Below, one piece after another: positions 54,372-63,953 of a stretch of DNA of 64,000 nucleotides. The notes under the pieces were generated by a model that saw only the letters and a program-made list of their open reading frames with translations, made no database searches and had not been told where the DNA came from. Position numbers and translations under genes: made by a program. Location of the stretch: the NCBI GenBank assembly GCA_007693745.1, contig REDA01000041.1:1-64000 (forward strand), in the 5' to 3' direction. How positions within the stretch are numbered: position 1 is the first letter of the stretch; every line of letters begins with the position of its first letter. The stretch is from Balneolaceae bacterium (GTDB lineage: Bacteria > Bacteroidota > Rhodothermia > Balneolales > Balneolaceae).

Positions 54372-57300
54372 CTAAAGATCTTCACGATTCACAAGGAAAA
54401 TCTGCAAGGGGCCGTCATTATTTCCTACTGCTATATAACTGTTTTCATTTCCTTTTAAAAGAATCATCGCTTTTGCATCCAGCGGGGCGGTAAATCCGCT
54501 CTCTCTGAGAGATTCCGGCCTGAATTCACCCTCACAATCTCCTTTCATAAACAGCCCTTTTCCGCCATCCAGCCGGGGTATATCAGGATCCGTTTTGAAG
54601 ATATTTCCGGCCACAAGAAGATCGATACAGCCATCGCGATCGAGATCCTCAGCCAGGATCGCATTCAGCGCTGATATCTGAGCAATCTCCGGCAGTTCTG
54701 CATGACTGAACGCCCCCTCTCCACTGTTCATAAACAGAGCAGAAGCAAAGGTATCGGCATAAAACCGTGCGGAACTGTTCAACACATCTCTGGTGAACAA
54801 CCCGTCCACGGGGGAATTTGCTGCCCGATTGGGTTCAGAAATTCTGGAATAGTAGTTGCGAATGGATTGTGAAAGCCGGAACGGTCCGAAAAAAGGCATC
54901 TCCCTGCCAGATTTTTCTACAAAGAATATCAGATCGGTTGTACCGGTCCCGTCCAGATCTCCTGCGATCAGGCCGAAAGGTTCTTCTGCTGCAGTTCGAA
55001 AAGTGTGGTTGAGACCCAGGTTTCCCGCAGCTATATCCGGGTATCCATTCCCGTTGAAGTCGCCGGAAGCAAGCGAATACCACCATCCGCGAGTAGATTC
55101 AAATCCGGTTTCCGATGTTATTTCCTCAAGCTGTCCTCCACTGTTTTCGAATAACCGCAAAGGTTCCCACAATCCGGCAGTAATCAGATCAATATGACCA
55201 TTGCCGGTAAAATCCATAAGAATTGCGGCCGTGTGAATGGCTCCGTGCGGAAAACCAGGAATCCACTCCGGCAGGATATCGCGAAATCTTCCACTTTGTT
55301 CCTTCAGCAGAAAACTCTCAGTGGCAAATGGATAGTTGCCCGGATAGACCCCCCCACAGATAAAGAGCTCGTCCCTGCCGTCTCCGGTAACATCTCCCTT
55401 CTCGACACAGCGCGTATCACTCTGCATTACAGGAAGAGCCTGCCGGTCTCGTAAAAACCTGCCACCTCCTGTATTGATATAGAGGCGGTCCTGGAGCAGG
55501 CCGAAGGAGTTGTGCTGGTGATACCCCCCGCTTCCCACATAGAGGTCACGAAGGCCATTCCCGTTAAAATCGAAAAAGAGAGCCGCCGTATCTTCATACA
55601 TGGCATCGCTGTCCCAGGGATCACTGAATGCAGACAGAGTGAAAACTCCCTCCGGTTCATGAATAAACAGCCTCCCCGGTTCACCGGAGATACCCCCCAC
55701 GAAAAGATCTTCCAATCCGTTTCCGGTAATATCACCCGCGGCCAGCACAGGGCCCTGTGCTGATTTCACCGAAGGCAGTGTGGGTTGTATCAGGAAATCT
55801 GTCACTCTCTTCTCCCTGTGCAGATAGCCGATCGCAGAATCTATCTCTGTGAAAAGGTATGAAGCAGAATGCGCCGTGTTTCTGCGCTGCGGATCGGCAG
55901 CATCCGCCTGCCGAATTATCAGAATCCGGTTGATATCGGGCGTGTCAATCCGCGTCACTCTTTCGTCCGGCCAGATCACCTGAAGAGAGTCAACTGCCGT
56001 CAAACTTCCTAGTCCAAAATGAATTTTACTGTCCACGGTCGACTGAAACCCCCGGTAAATTGTGTGGTAGTGATATTGAATGGATCCGTTATGATAGAGC
56101 GTGACTTCAGCCCCCAGTGCAAGCCGGTTTGGGGCTTCTCCTTCCAGTTTGATCTGCAGGTAGTTTCCCGGCTCGTCTTTCCCTGTTTCGTTTCTGTAGA
56201 TGGATGCGGGGCTATCGATGTTATTGATCACCAGATCCAGTTTGCCATTGTTATTCAGATCTGCATAAACCATTCCATAGGAATATCCCGGTTCCCTGAA
56301 TCCCCATTCATCAGATACATCCTCAAAAGCGAGCTTCCCTCTGTTTCGGAATATGTAGTTTGGCAGATGAATATCTCTTAACCCGCGAAATAGCGCCTCC
56401 TTTCTCTCATTTTCTGCCTGTGCTGTAGACCTTACTTCAGAGTCGATCGTCATCAGGTACTGATGGTTAATCACATCCCTTGGGTAACCATTGGTGATTA
56501 CCAGATCCCTGTAACCGCTGTTATTGAGGTCCGCAAAGAGAACCGACCAGGTCCAGTCGGTGTAGGAGACTCCCGCCATACGTGAAACTTCACTGAACTG
56601 TACCCTTCCCTTTGCATCCACACCATGATTCATCTGCAGTGTGTTGTTTGGATAGTAGTAGTGAAGGCCAAACGCACGCTGATTCTGAAAACGGTCCCAG
56701 GTATTTCCTCCGCTCATTTTTCTCCGTTCAGTCAGGCTCTCAGGCATCATATCGGTCTGGGCGAGATCGGGCCAGCCATTATTGATGAAATCTGCAGCAT
56801 CCACCCCCATCCCGGAAAAACTTGTGTGCATCATCACATCCTGCACTCTGTTTGTAAAGGTGCCATCCCCATTGTTCATGTAGAGAACATCATTGGGGAT
56901 ATTGTCGTTGGAAATATAGAGATCCGGCCAGCCATTTCTGTTGATGTCGAGCACCACAACACCCAGTCCAAAACCGGTCTGCCGAAGGATTCCGGCTTCA
57001 AGGGAAACGTCAGTGAACGTGCCATCCCCGTTATTTCGGTAGAGCTTGTCATATCCAGTGGGGTCATCGGGCACAAAAAAGGGCGATCCTCCCTTCCTGG
57101 AAAAAGAAACCGGTGAGTTGTTCATCAAAAACAGATCGGGATACCCGTTCCGGTTGTAGTCAAAAAAAACGGCATGGGTGCCATATCCGCTGTCATCCAG
57201 TCCATACCCGGAGGCAGCTTCCCTGAATGTCATGTCGCCATTGTTGATGAAGAGAAGATTGGTGCGTTCTTCCGGGGGAGTTCCGGGTTCACCGGATGCA

Positions 57301-57689
57301 ACCAGGTAGATATCCAGATATCCATTCGAATTGATATCGATCAGTGAAACTCCGGTGATCCAGCGGTCAGTTACCACTCCTGATGCTTCCGTTACATCTT
57401 CAAATTGAAAATCACCCCTGTTCAGGTAGAGGCGGCTGCTCACCAGATTCCCGGCGAAGAACAGATCAGTGTAACCGTCGTTATTAAAGTCTCCGGCTGC
57501 CACTCCGGCACCATTATAGATATAGGGCGATTCTGTAAACCGCTGATAGCTGACCTCCCCAATCAGGTTTACGAAATCAATCCCTGTCTCCTTTGGTGAG
57601 AGTTTTACAAAGAGAGGATCCGGCAGAGTTTGCCTGGAACAAGCCGGCAGTAAAAGCAGTACAGTGCAGAATAGAAGAAGTGGACGCAT
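54372..57689 (-). CDS. FG-GAP/VCBS-repeat lipoprotein with ASPIC/UnbV domain
   Basis: A 1105-residue exported lipoprotein (lipobox LLPAC, Cys17). Many FG-GAP/VCBS calcium-binding repeats are spread over most of its length, for example GDFNNDGYTDLFFAG, DINSNGYLDIYL, DYNRNGYPDLFL, DLNNNGKLDLVI and DLDRDGCIDLLVAG. An ASPIC/UnbV domain lies in the middle (about 520-600, NYLQIKLEGEAPNRLALGAEVTLY). It is one of the large CRTAC1-like proteins often placed beside SusCD genes in Bacteroidota. Cell-surface binding of glycans is inferred. It is separated from susD by a terminator and about 270 bases, so it has its own promoter. Confidence 0.9.
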   Translation of the reverse strand: MRPLLLFCTVLLLLPACSRQTLPDPLFVKLSPKETGIDFVNLIGEVSYQRFTESPYIYNGAGVAAGDFNNDGYTDLFFAGNLVSSRLYLNRGDFQFEDVTEASGVVTDRWITGVSLIDINSNGYLDIYLVASGEPGTPPEERTNLLFINNGDMTFREAASGYGLDDSGYGTHAVFFDYNRNGYPDLFLMNNSPVSFSRKGGSPFFVPDDPTGYDKLYRNNGDGTFTDVSLEAGILRQTGFGLGVVVLDINRNGWPDLYISNDNIPNDVLYMNNGDGTFTNRVQDVMMHTSFSGMGVDAADFINNGWPDLAQTDMMPESLTERRKMSGGNTWDRFQNQRAFGLHYYYPNNTLQMNHGVDAKGRVQFSEVSRMAGVSYTDWTWSVLFADLNNSGYRDLVITNGYPRDVINHQYLMTIDSEVRSTAQAENERKEALFRGLRDIHLPNYIFRNRGKLAFEDVSDEWGFREPGYSYGMVYADLNNNGKLDLVINNIDSPASIYRNETGKDEPGNYLQIKLEGEAPNRLALGAEVTLYHNGSIQYHYHTIYRGFQSTVDSKIHFGLGSLTAVDSLQVIWPDERVTRIDTPDINRILIIRQADAADPQRRNTAHSASYLFTEIDSAIGYLHREKRVTDFLIQPTLPSVKSAQGPVLAAGDITGNGLEDLFVGGISGEPGRLFIHEPEGVFTLSAFSDPWDSDAMYEDTAALFFDFNGNGLRDLYVGSGGYHQHNSFGLLQDRLYINTGGGRFLRDRQALPVMQSDTRCVEKGDVTGDGRDELFICGGVYPGNYPFATESFLLKEQSGRFRDILPEWIPGFPHGAIHTAAILMDFTGNGHIDLITAGLWEPLRLFENSGGQLEEITSETGFESTRGWWYSLASGDFNGNGYPDIAAGNLGLNHTFRTAAEEPFGLIAGDLDGTGTTDLIFFVEKSGREMPFFGPFRLSQSIRNYYSRISEPNRAANSPVDGLFTRDVLNSSARFYADTFASALFMNSGEGAFSHAELPEIAQISALNAILAEDLDRDGCIDLLVAGNIFKTDPDIPRLDGGKGLFMKGDCEGEFRPESLRESGFTAPLDAKAMILLKGNENSYIAVGNNDGPLQIFLVNREDL

Positions 57690-57893
57690 CCTGATAGAAA
57701 AAAGTAAATTTTAAGCTGCAGTATTTTGAACAGTCTGATGGAATGTTATGCGAAAATACATCCGGTCTCCGTATAAAACAAGTGAGTTGTGGCTCTGCGG
57801 AATCGTATTGATCTGAATCCTTCCTGATGCTGGTATTAAAACTGAGATCCTTCTTCTCAGGGGCGGATCAGTGACTTTTTAAGTTGTAGTATT

Positions 57894-57930
57894 CCAAAAA
57901 AAAAGAGGCACACCTTTCGGCATGCCTCTT
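57894..57930 (-). terminator. Rho-independent terminator after susD
   Basis: On the minus strand AGAGGCATGCC pairs with GGTGTGCCTCT (plus positions 57919-57929 and 57904-57914) with two wobble pairs. The loop is GAAA, a GNRA tetraloop, and a run of at least eight T residues follows. Confidence 0.92.
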
Positions 57931-57963
57931 TGGTCTTTGGAAAGATTAGATCCAGTCAGGTTT

Positions 57964-59874
57964 TTAATAACCTGGATTTTGAGTCAAACGGGCTTCGCCG
58001 CCAACAACACTCAGGTCAATCTGACGCTGCGGGATCGGGAAGACTTCATTTTTGTTGCCGGAAAATCTTCCTTCATTCAGATAAGAGGACGGGAACATCG
58101 GTCCTTCAAAATCCATAAAGGTATTGATTGCATTTTCAGCAATTCCCCAGCGAACCAGATCGAAGAATCGGTGACCTTCGAGCGCGAGTTCAAGCTTGCG
58201 TTCAAACCGTACGATCTGACGTGCCTGCTGCTGACTGCCGAGATCCTGATAGAGAGCGATCTCATAGTTTGGTTCAGCATACTCGTTCCAGTTGGCGATA
58301 CTTGTCGTTCCGCCACCCAGATAGGTGAAGGTTGTACCTCTGTCTTCCCGGACTACCCACTGGCCTGCATTCAGCTCTACAGCAAGCATTTCAGCTTCAC
58401 TGCTCACAACAGCTGCAGCATATCCTGCATTGAAGTCGTTGTTTACCCAGTGAGCCGGATTTGCAGCGCGTTCCCGAACCCTGTTGATATAGTCTCTTGC
58501 TGTTGCAAGGCTACCCACTTCGATTTCAGCTTCAGCTGCCATCAGCAGTACATCAGCGAAACGGATGATCTGGATATTGAAGGAACTTCCGGGTGCCCAT
58601 GATGTTGGGTTATTCACATCACTGTCATCCTTTTGCCACCAGATATGCTTCTTGGAAGCATAGGGGCCGGAATAGGCCTGATCGCGGATCCATCGGTTGC
58701 CCGGATGGGGTCCCCAGTCGTGGAAAGCAACACCACGTCGGCCAGCAGTGTAATCCAGTCGCGGATCGAGTGTGCCGGCATGCGGAGTAAATTGCTGATT
58801 GGACTGAATGCCCATGTCATTCACCACATTGGAATTCAGGAAGCCATCAATCATGGGCAGTCCATTATTCGTCTGGAAAGCGTTCACAAGATACTGAGTA
58901 GGCTGATAGAATCCACAGCAACGGAACGGGCTGTTGTAGGGATAGTTCAGCATCATACCGGTATTTGCGTTCTGAATCGTACCTGTACCATCATCCGGTG
59001 AGGCCTGGATGGCAAATATGGATTCAGCATGGTTCTTGTAGATCGGATTATGGACCTGATCCAGGGGAACCAGATCATATGGAAGCCCATTGGATGTACG
59101 GCCATTGTTGATAATGCTTGTGTACAGCGTTCTTGCCTCAGCAAATTTGTTCTGATACATATAGGTTTTTGCGAGATATGAAGCTGCCGCCCAGCTGTTC
59201 GGACGACCTACCTGTCCCTGAGTTTCGGGCAGATTGTTGTATGCATAGTTGAAATCTGCTTCGATCATCGGCCAGATATTCTGGTCGTTGGGTTGAGGGG
59301 TAAGTGCATCTGTCTCCTCGTCAATCCAGGGAACTCTGCCAAAAAACCTTGTCAGCTCAAAGTAGAAGTGTCCGCGGATGAACCGGGCTTCTCCTTCAAA
59401 TCGGGCGCGGTCTGCTTCACTGAAGCCATCACCAATGGGTACATCTCTGAGTACCTTAAGCACAGAGTTGGCTCTTGTGATTCCTTCAAACACTGCTCTC
59501 CACTTCGCATTCAGAAATGGATTGGCAGCGTCATGCCTGAAACTTCCCAGCGAGTTTACCACGATCTGGTCGCCGGCGTCACTTCCCTTATGAGCTTCCG
59601 TGCCCATCACGCTTCCATAGATCCAGTTGGAAGGACAGACTTCCCAGGAGGCTCCTCCATGTACTCCGTCTCCCCAGCCATCTGCACCGGTCTGGCTCAG
59701 GGCGCCGTAGGCTCCGATCAGGAGTGTTTCCACTCCTGTACGGTCGGCCAACACATCTTCACTTAACGATCCCTGTGACGGACGAGTAAGAAAGTCGTCC
59801 CCGCAGGCTTTCGTAAAGAGTCCTGCCGTAAACAGCAGTACAAGTATTACGATAATGTTTTTTGAGTTTTTCAT
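57964..59874 (-). CDS. SusD/RagB family outer-membrane nutrient-binding lipoprotein
   Basis: A 636-residue surface lipoprotein that caps the SusC barrel and captures the ligand. The signal peptide ends in LFTKAC (Cys24), followed by GDDFLTRPSQGSLSEDVLAD, the usual SusD start. The helical TPR-like core includes EARFIRGHFYFELTRFFGRVPWI, and the SusD C-terminal half has RFADVLLMAAEAEIEVG, RIRFERKLELALEGHRFFDLVRWG-like sequence and a final QNPGY. ATG 59874 is used; four further codons upstream are possible. It starts 21 bases after susC. The ligand is unknown. Confidence 0.96.
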   Translation of the reverse strand: MKNSKNIIVILVLLFTAGLFTKACGDDFLTRPSQGSLSEDVLADRTGVETLLIGAYGALSQTGADGWGDGVHGGASWEVCPSNWIYGSVMGTEAHKGSDAGDQIVVNSLGSFRHDAANPFLNAKWRAVFEGITRANSVLKVLRDVPIGDGFSEADRARFEGEARFIRGHFYFELTRFFGRVPWIDEETDALTPQPNDQNIWPMIEADFNYAYNNLPETQGQVGRPNSWAAASYLAKTYMYQNKFAEARTLYTSIINNGRTSNGLPYDLVPLDQVHNPIYKNHAESIFAIQASPDDGTGTIQNANTGMMLNYPYNSPFRCCGFYQPTQYLVNAFQTNNGLPMIDGFLNSNVVNDMGIQSNQQFTPHAGTLDPRLDYTAGRRGVAFHDWGPHPGNRWIRDQAYSGPYASKKHIWWQKDDSDVNNPTSWAPGSSFNIQIIRFADVLLMAAEAEIEVGSLATARDYINRVRERAANPAHWVNNDFNAGYAAAVVSSEAEMLAVELNAGQWVVREDRGTTFTYLGGGTTSIANWNEYAEPNYEIALYQDLGSQQQARQIVRFERKLELALEGHRFFDLVRWGIAENAINTFMDFEGPMFPSSYLNEGRFSGNKNEVFPIPQRQIDLSVVGGEARLTQNPGY

Positions 59875-59895
59875 AATGATGTACAATAATTTGGT

Positions 59896-62800
59896 TTAGA
59901 ATCCAAGATTGAAACCAAGCAGGAACTGTCTTGAAGTCGGGTAGGCACCTTCGTCCACGCCGAAACTTGTAGTACTTGCATTGGCAGACTGCGTATTGCC
60001 GATTTCAGGATCTGGTCCGGAATACCCGGTAATCGTGAACAGATTCTGTGCCTGAGCATAGACTCTGAGCTGACTTAAGCCAATTCTTGAGATCAGTTCA
60101 GGTGAGAACGTATATCCAACCTGCAGCGTTCTCATTCTCAGGAATGAACCATCCTCTACGTAGTAAGAGTTTGGAACACCATTGGTTGAGAAGCTTCCTG
60201 AATTCTCCTGGATTGGAGCTGTAGCGTTCTGATTATCCGGTCTCCATGAGTCATAGAGCGCAGTTTTGCTCTTGGCTTCCTGGAATGAGGGATAAAAATC
60301 GGTCCACCACTTCACCTGGTTCCAGATGTCGTTGCCGTAAGATCCGTAAAAGAACATACTAATGTCAAATGCTCTGTAGTTCATGGAGAGATCCAGACCG
60401 TAGGTGAAATCCGGGTGCGGATCACCGAGTCGTGTACGGTCGTCCGCTGTTACACGGCCATCACCATCAACATCTGCATAGCGGAAACGTCCCACGGCAG
60501 CATCCTGCTGATAGGTTCCACCTGCGGCTGCATTGGCAGCATCAATCTCCTGCTGGCTGTTCCAGAAGCCTTCAATCTTGTATCCAAAGAATGTGGATAT
60601 CGGCCATCCAACCTGATTACGAATAATCGGGGTACCAAAACGGCGGGATGTTCCGTCGAAGTTCTCCACACCTTCAGCAATTTTTACGATCTCATTGCTG
60701 TAGGTAGTAAAGTTGACTGTCGCCGACATATTGAAGCTGGAGCTGATGTTTCTTCGTCCGGTAACCGACATGTCGAATCCTTTATTCTGGACGTTTGCCA
60801 CGTTGATAAACGGTTGTGCTGCGAGGCCTGCCTGTCCCGGAAGTTCCGGATTGAACAGAAGGTCGCGAACATCATTCTGATAGTAGTCAATGTCCACTTC
60901 AAGATCACCGTCAAAGAACATCGCATTAAATCCGAAGTTCATGGTGTGGGCTTCTTCCCAGCGCGCTGTCGGGTTACCGATACGTGTCTGCCTGAATCCC
61001 TGAGCAAGGCCGGGGCCTCCGCCAATCGGGTAGAAAGAGTTGAGCTGGTTTCCGCCAAAGAGCGAGAATGCGTTATCCGGAGATACGTTCAGCTGATTCC
61101 CCATCACACCGTATCCAGCACGAAACTGGAGGTTGGTGAGCCAGTCGAAATCGCTCATGAAACGTTCCTGGGAAAGACGCCATCCAATACTACCGGCAGG
61201 GAAAACACCATATTTGTTGTCGAGGAATCTGGAAGATCCGTCACGACGCACAGTCGCGTTCACCAGATAGCGGTTATCGTAGTTGTACTCCACACGGCCG
61301 AAGAGTGAGAACAGAGAATTCTCATACTTGTAACTGTAGTTGGTTGGAGTACCGGAACCGGTGCTCAGGTTTACGTAGTTGGGATTGAATGAGAAATAGT
61401 CGGTACGTGTACCACCTCTTTCCCGTCCGCTGTCTTCATACGCTTCTGTACCCAGTACCACGGTTACATTGTGAACATTGGCAAACAGTTCATTGTAAGC
61501 CACGGTGTTGGTCCATGTCCAGTTTGTTCCGTTCCATGCGCCTTCACCATAAAGGTTCAGAACTGCATTTTCAGCACGCTCATACTCGGGAAACTGGAAC
61601 CAGCTCCAGTTACTGGAAGCGAGGCTACCACCGAAATTAGACCGGAATGTCAGATTTCTGAACAGGTCCACTTCAGCAAAGATGTTACCAAAGATACGGG
61701 TATTCTCACCGGTATTATTGGCTGTTCTTTCCCTTTGTGCCACAGGGTTTGCAGAGTTACCCAGCGGCGCACCGAAGTTACCGGCAAAGTTACCGGCGAT
61801 ATCGTACACGGGAATAATCGGCTGTGCCCTGTAGGCCATACCGATCGCTGAACCTTCCTGAAGGGATCCTGACTGAGGATTTTCCCAGAAAGCGATGGAG
61901 GCATTTTGCCCCACGCGGATGTTGTCGCGAACATTAAACTGGGTATTTACCCTCAATGTATAACGCTCATTCCATGTTCTGAGCAGCGTTCCCTCTTCAT
62001 TGATGTAGTTCAGTGAGAGAAGGTAGGTAGCATCGTCTGTACCACCGCTGATGGAGAGGTTGTTGTTAAGTGACCATGCAGGATTAAAAACTTCCTGGAA
62101 CCAGTTCGTTCCCTGCTGGTTGGCAGGTGTGATTCTGAAAAAGCTGTTCAGATCATCTATACTGGTATAAAATGGATTGACATAGTAATCATCATGATTC
62201 ACCTGTCCGGTCATCGCTCCGGCCGGAGATATATAGTCCGGTAATCTCGGAGTAGCACCACTTCCATAAAGAGAAGAACTTGGTGTAAGCCCGGAATTTC
62301 TGGAAGCCATCCACTGAAGTTCTGCCATCTCCATAGGTGAGAGGATGTTGTAGGGATTTCCGTGGTGACGTGGTGTTTCATAACCGACATAGGAGTCAAA
62401 ATTCACGGAGAGACCCGGACGACCTTTCTTGGTGGTGATAATAATCACACCGTTTGAAGCTCTGGATCCGTAAATAGAAGCAGCAGAAGCATCTTTCAGC
62501 ACCTGCAGCGATTCCACATCCCGGGGATTGAGATCCCTGATACTACCGGTTGGAACACCGTCCACAACGTAAAGCGGGCTGACATTACCAAAGTTTCCAA
62601 CACCACGGATCCGGATAGAGGGCTCATCACCCGGCTGACCCGATTGTGTGATGGTAACACCGGAAACCTGACCCTGCAGCTGCTTGCTTATCGTGGATGC
62701 GGCAACCCGCTGCATCTGAGGTACGTTTGCAACACTGACAGAACCGGTCACATCCACCCTTCTCTGGGCTGAATATCCGGTAACAATGAGTTCCGCAAGT

Positions 62801-63153
62801 TGAGATACAGACTCTTCCATCACAACATCAATGACATTTCGGCCGTTGATGGCTTCTTCTACACGGACGTATCCGATATAAGAGAAGAGGAGAGTTGCAT
62901 TCGAAGGAGCTGTTAATGTATAACGTCCCTCTATATTCGTCGTTGTACCGGTTGTGGTACCCTGTACAATAATACTGACACCGGGTATGGCCTGACCACC
63001 CTGGTCAGTGACCGTACCGGAAACCTCAATCTGCTGCGCAATGGCTGCAGAATGAAGGAGTAGTACTAGAACCAAACTGAGCATTCCTTTTGCCAGGGTG
63101 GCAATAAAAGGAACGGCTGCAGATGGACTTCTGCGTAGCTTTTTCTCTTTCAT
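59896..63153 (-). CDS. SusC/RagA family TonB-dependent outer-membrane transporter
   Basis: A 1085-residue TonB-linked outer-membrane protein. It has a signal peptide (ending about residue 40, HSAAIAQ), then the carboxypeptidase-D-like regulatory domain IEVSGTVTDQGGQAIPGVSI (about 42-120). The plug shows SVANVPQMQRVAASTISKQLQG and the SusC signature SIYGSRASNGVIIITTKKG. A 22-strand barrel follows, with closing strand FLLGFNLGF. It works with the SusD protein and TonB/ExbBD to import an oligosaccharide or other polymer fragment. The terminal Phe supports outer-membrane insertion. Confidence 0.97.
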   Translation of the reverse strand: MKEKKLRRSPSAAVPFIATLAKGMLSLVLVLLLHSAAIAQQIEVSGTVTDQGGQAIPGVSIIVQGTTTGTTTNIEGRYTLTAPSNATLLFSYIGYVRVEEAINGRNVIDVVMEESVSQLAELIVTGYSAQRRVDVTGSVSVANVPQMQRVAASTISKQLQGQVSGVTITQSGQPGDEPSIRIRGVGNFGNVSPLYVVDGVPTGSIRDLNPRDVESLQVLKDASAASIYGSRASNGVIIITTKKGRPGLSVNFDSYVGYETPRHHGNPYNILSPMEMAELQWMASRNSGLTPSSSLYGSGATPRLPDYISPAGAMTGQVNHDDYYVNPFYTSIDDLNSFFRITPANQQGTNWFQEVFNPAWSLNNNLSISGGTDDATYLLSLNYINEEGTLLRTWNERYTLRVNTQFNVRDNIRVGQNASIAFWENPQSGSLQEGSAIGMAYRAQPIIPVYDIAGNFAGNFGAPLGNSANPVAQRERTANNTGENTRIFGNIFAEVDLFRNLTFRSNFGGSLASSNWSWFQFPEYERAENAVLNLYGEGAWNGTNWTWTNTVAYNELFANVHNVTVVLGTEAYEDSGRERGGTRTDYFSFNPNYVNLSTGSGTPTNYSYKYENSLFSLFGRVEYNYDNRYLVNATVRRDGSSRFLDNKYGVFPAGSIGWRLSQERFMSDFDWLTNLQFRAGYGVMGNQLNVSPDNAFSLFGGNQLNSFYPIGGGPGLAQGFRQTRIGNPTARWEEAHTMNFGFNAMFFDGDLEVDIDYYQNDVRDLLFNPELPGQAGLAAQPFINVANVQNKGFDMSVTGRRNISSSFNMSATVNFTTYSNEIVKIAEGVENFDGTSRRFGTPIIRNQVGWPISTFFGYKIEGFWNSQQEIDAANAAAGGTYQQDAAVGRFRYADVDGDGRVTADDRTRLGDPHPDFTYGLDLSMNYRAFDISMFFYGSYGNDIWNQVKWWTDFYPSFQEAKSKTALYDSWRPDNQNATAPIQENSGSFSTNGVPNSYYVEDGSFLRMRTLQVGYTFSPELISRIGLSQLRVYAQAQNLFTITGYSGPDPEIGNTQSANASTTSFGVDEGAYPTSRQFLLGFNLGF

Positions 63154-63199
63154 AATAACAAGATGTGGTTATGATTTAGGTTAAAAGGAACAAATCGGA

Positions 63200-63207
63200 C
63201 AAAAGTA
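63200..63207 (-). promoter_or_regulatory. Candidate -7 promoter box of susC
   Basis: On the minus strand the bases read TACTTTTG, a full match to the Bacteroidota -7 element TAnnTTTG, about 47 bases before the susC ATG. The -33 element is not clear. Confidence 0.42.
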
Positions 63208-63346
63208 AACAAGATCCGTAAACGCGAAAATTGCGGCTGATGCAAGTCTATTGGATTCTGCCAGTCACCGTAATCTCTCTGTTTATTCTATCCCGAATGC
63301 AAATGTTAACTTTTTGTAAAATTTTATTCCCTTACTTAAAATTACA

Positions 63347-63356
63347 GAAGCGCTTC
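63347..63356. promoter_or_regulatory. LacI-family-type operator palindrome upstream of susC
   Basis: GAAGCGCTTC is a perfect ten-base palindrome with a central CG, the hallmark of LacI/GalR-family operators. It lies about 195 bases before the susC start and about 140 before the putative -7 box, so it would suit activation or looping more than simple blocking. No LacI-family gene is in the window. Confidence 0.45.
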
Positions 63357-63937
63357 CAATTTTGAAAAAAATTTACAACAAATTTTCACAACCGGAATTC
63401 TCACTTACCGAAGGACTAAAACGGGCCTTCACTCCATTACACTGATCATATTATCAACAATATTATCAGTATCTTATATTTAATGTAAGGAAAAGGCTCC
63501 CACACAGCAAAAGTCCACTTCCCCCCTGCAAAGGAGGTTACAGTATCGATTTACAAACCATATTCATAAACTAATTATCATTTTTTGTGCGTAACAGACT
63601 CTTTTGTCTTGTTTATATCCCTTCAAAAAATTTATGATATTGACTCTGAAAAGGGTATCAAACCTTAGGAAAGATATTCAACCTGGCAATTCTACTGCCA
63701 TTCTCACCCCTCTTCCAAACCGGTGGGAAACCAGAGGCGAAGCAGATGGGAATCAAAGACATTATGATAGCCACAGGGTATTCGCAGGGGGCTTTGAAAT
63801 ACCAGGGATTCTGTACAAGATCAAGGCGAAAACAAATTTTAAACCGCTGCGTATTTACGATATATGAAGCTTTTAAAATTATGACCTTAAAGGTATTGGG
63901 CAAATGATCAGCTTTAAAAAGCTCCCTCATATTATAA

Positions 63938-63953
63938 CAGGGTTTGAACCCTG
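63938..63953. repeat. Inverted repeat near the right edge
   Basis: CAGGGTT-TG-AACCCTG is a perfect 7-2-7 inverted repeat. It superficially resembles a tRNA T-arm, but no acceptor stem, anticodon arm or CCA end is found around it. Confidence 0.4.
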
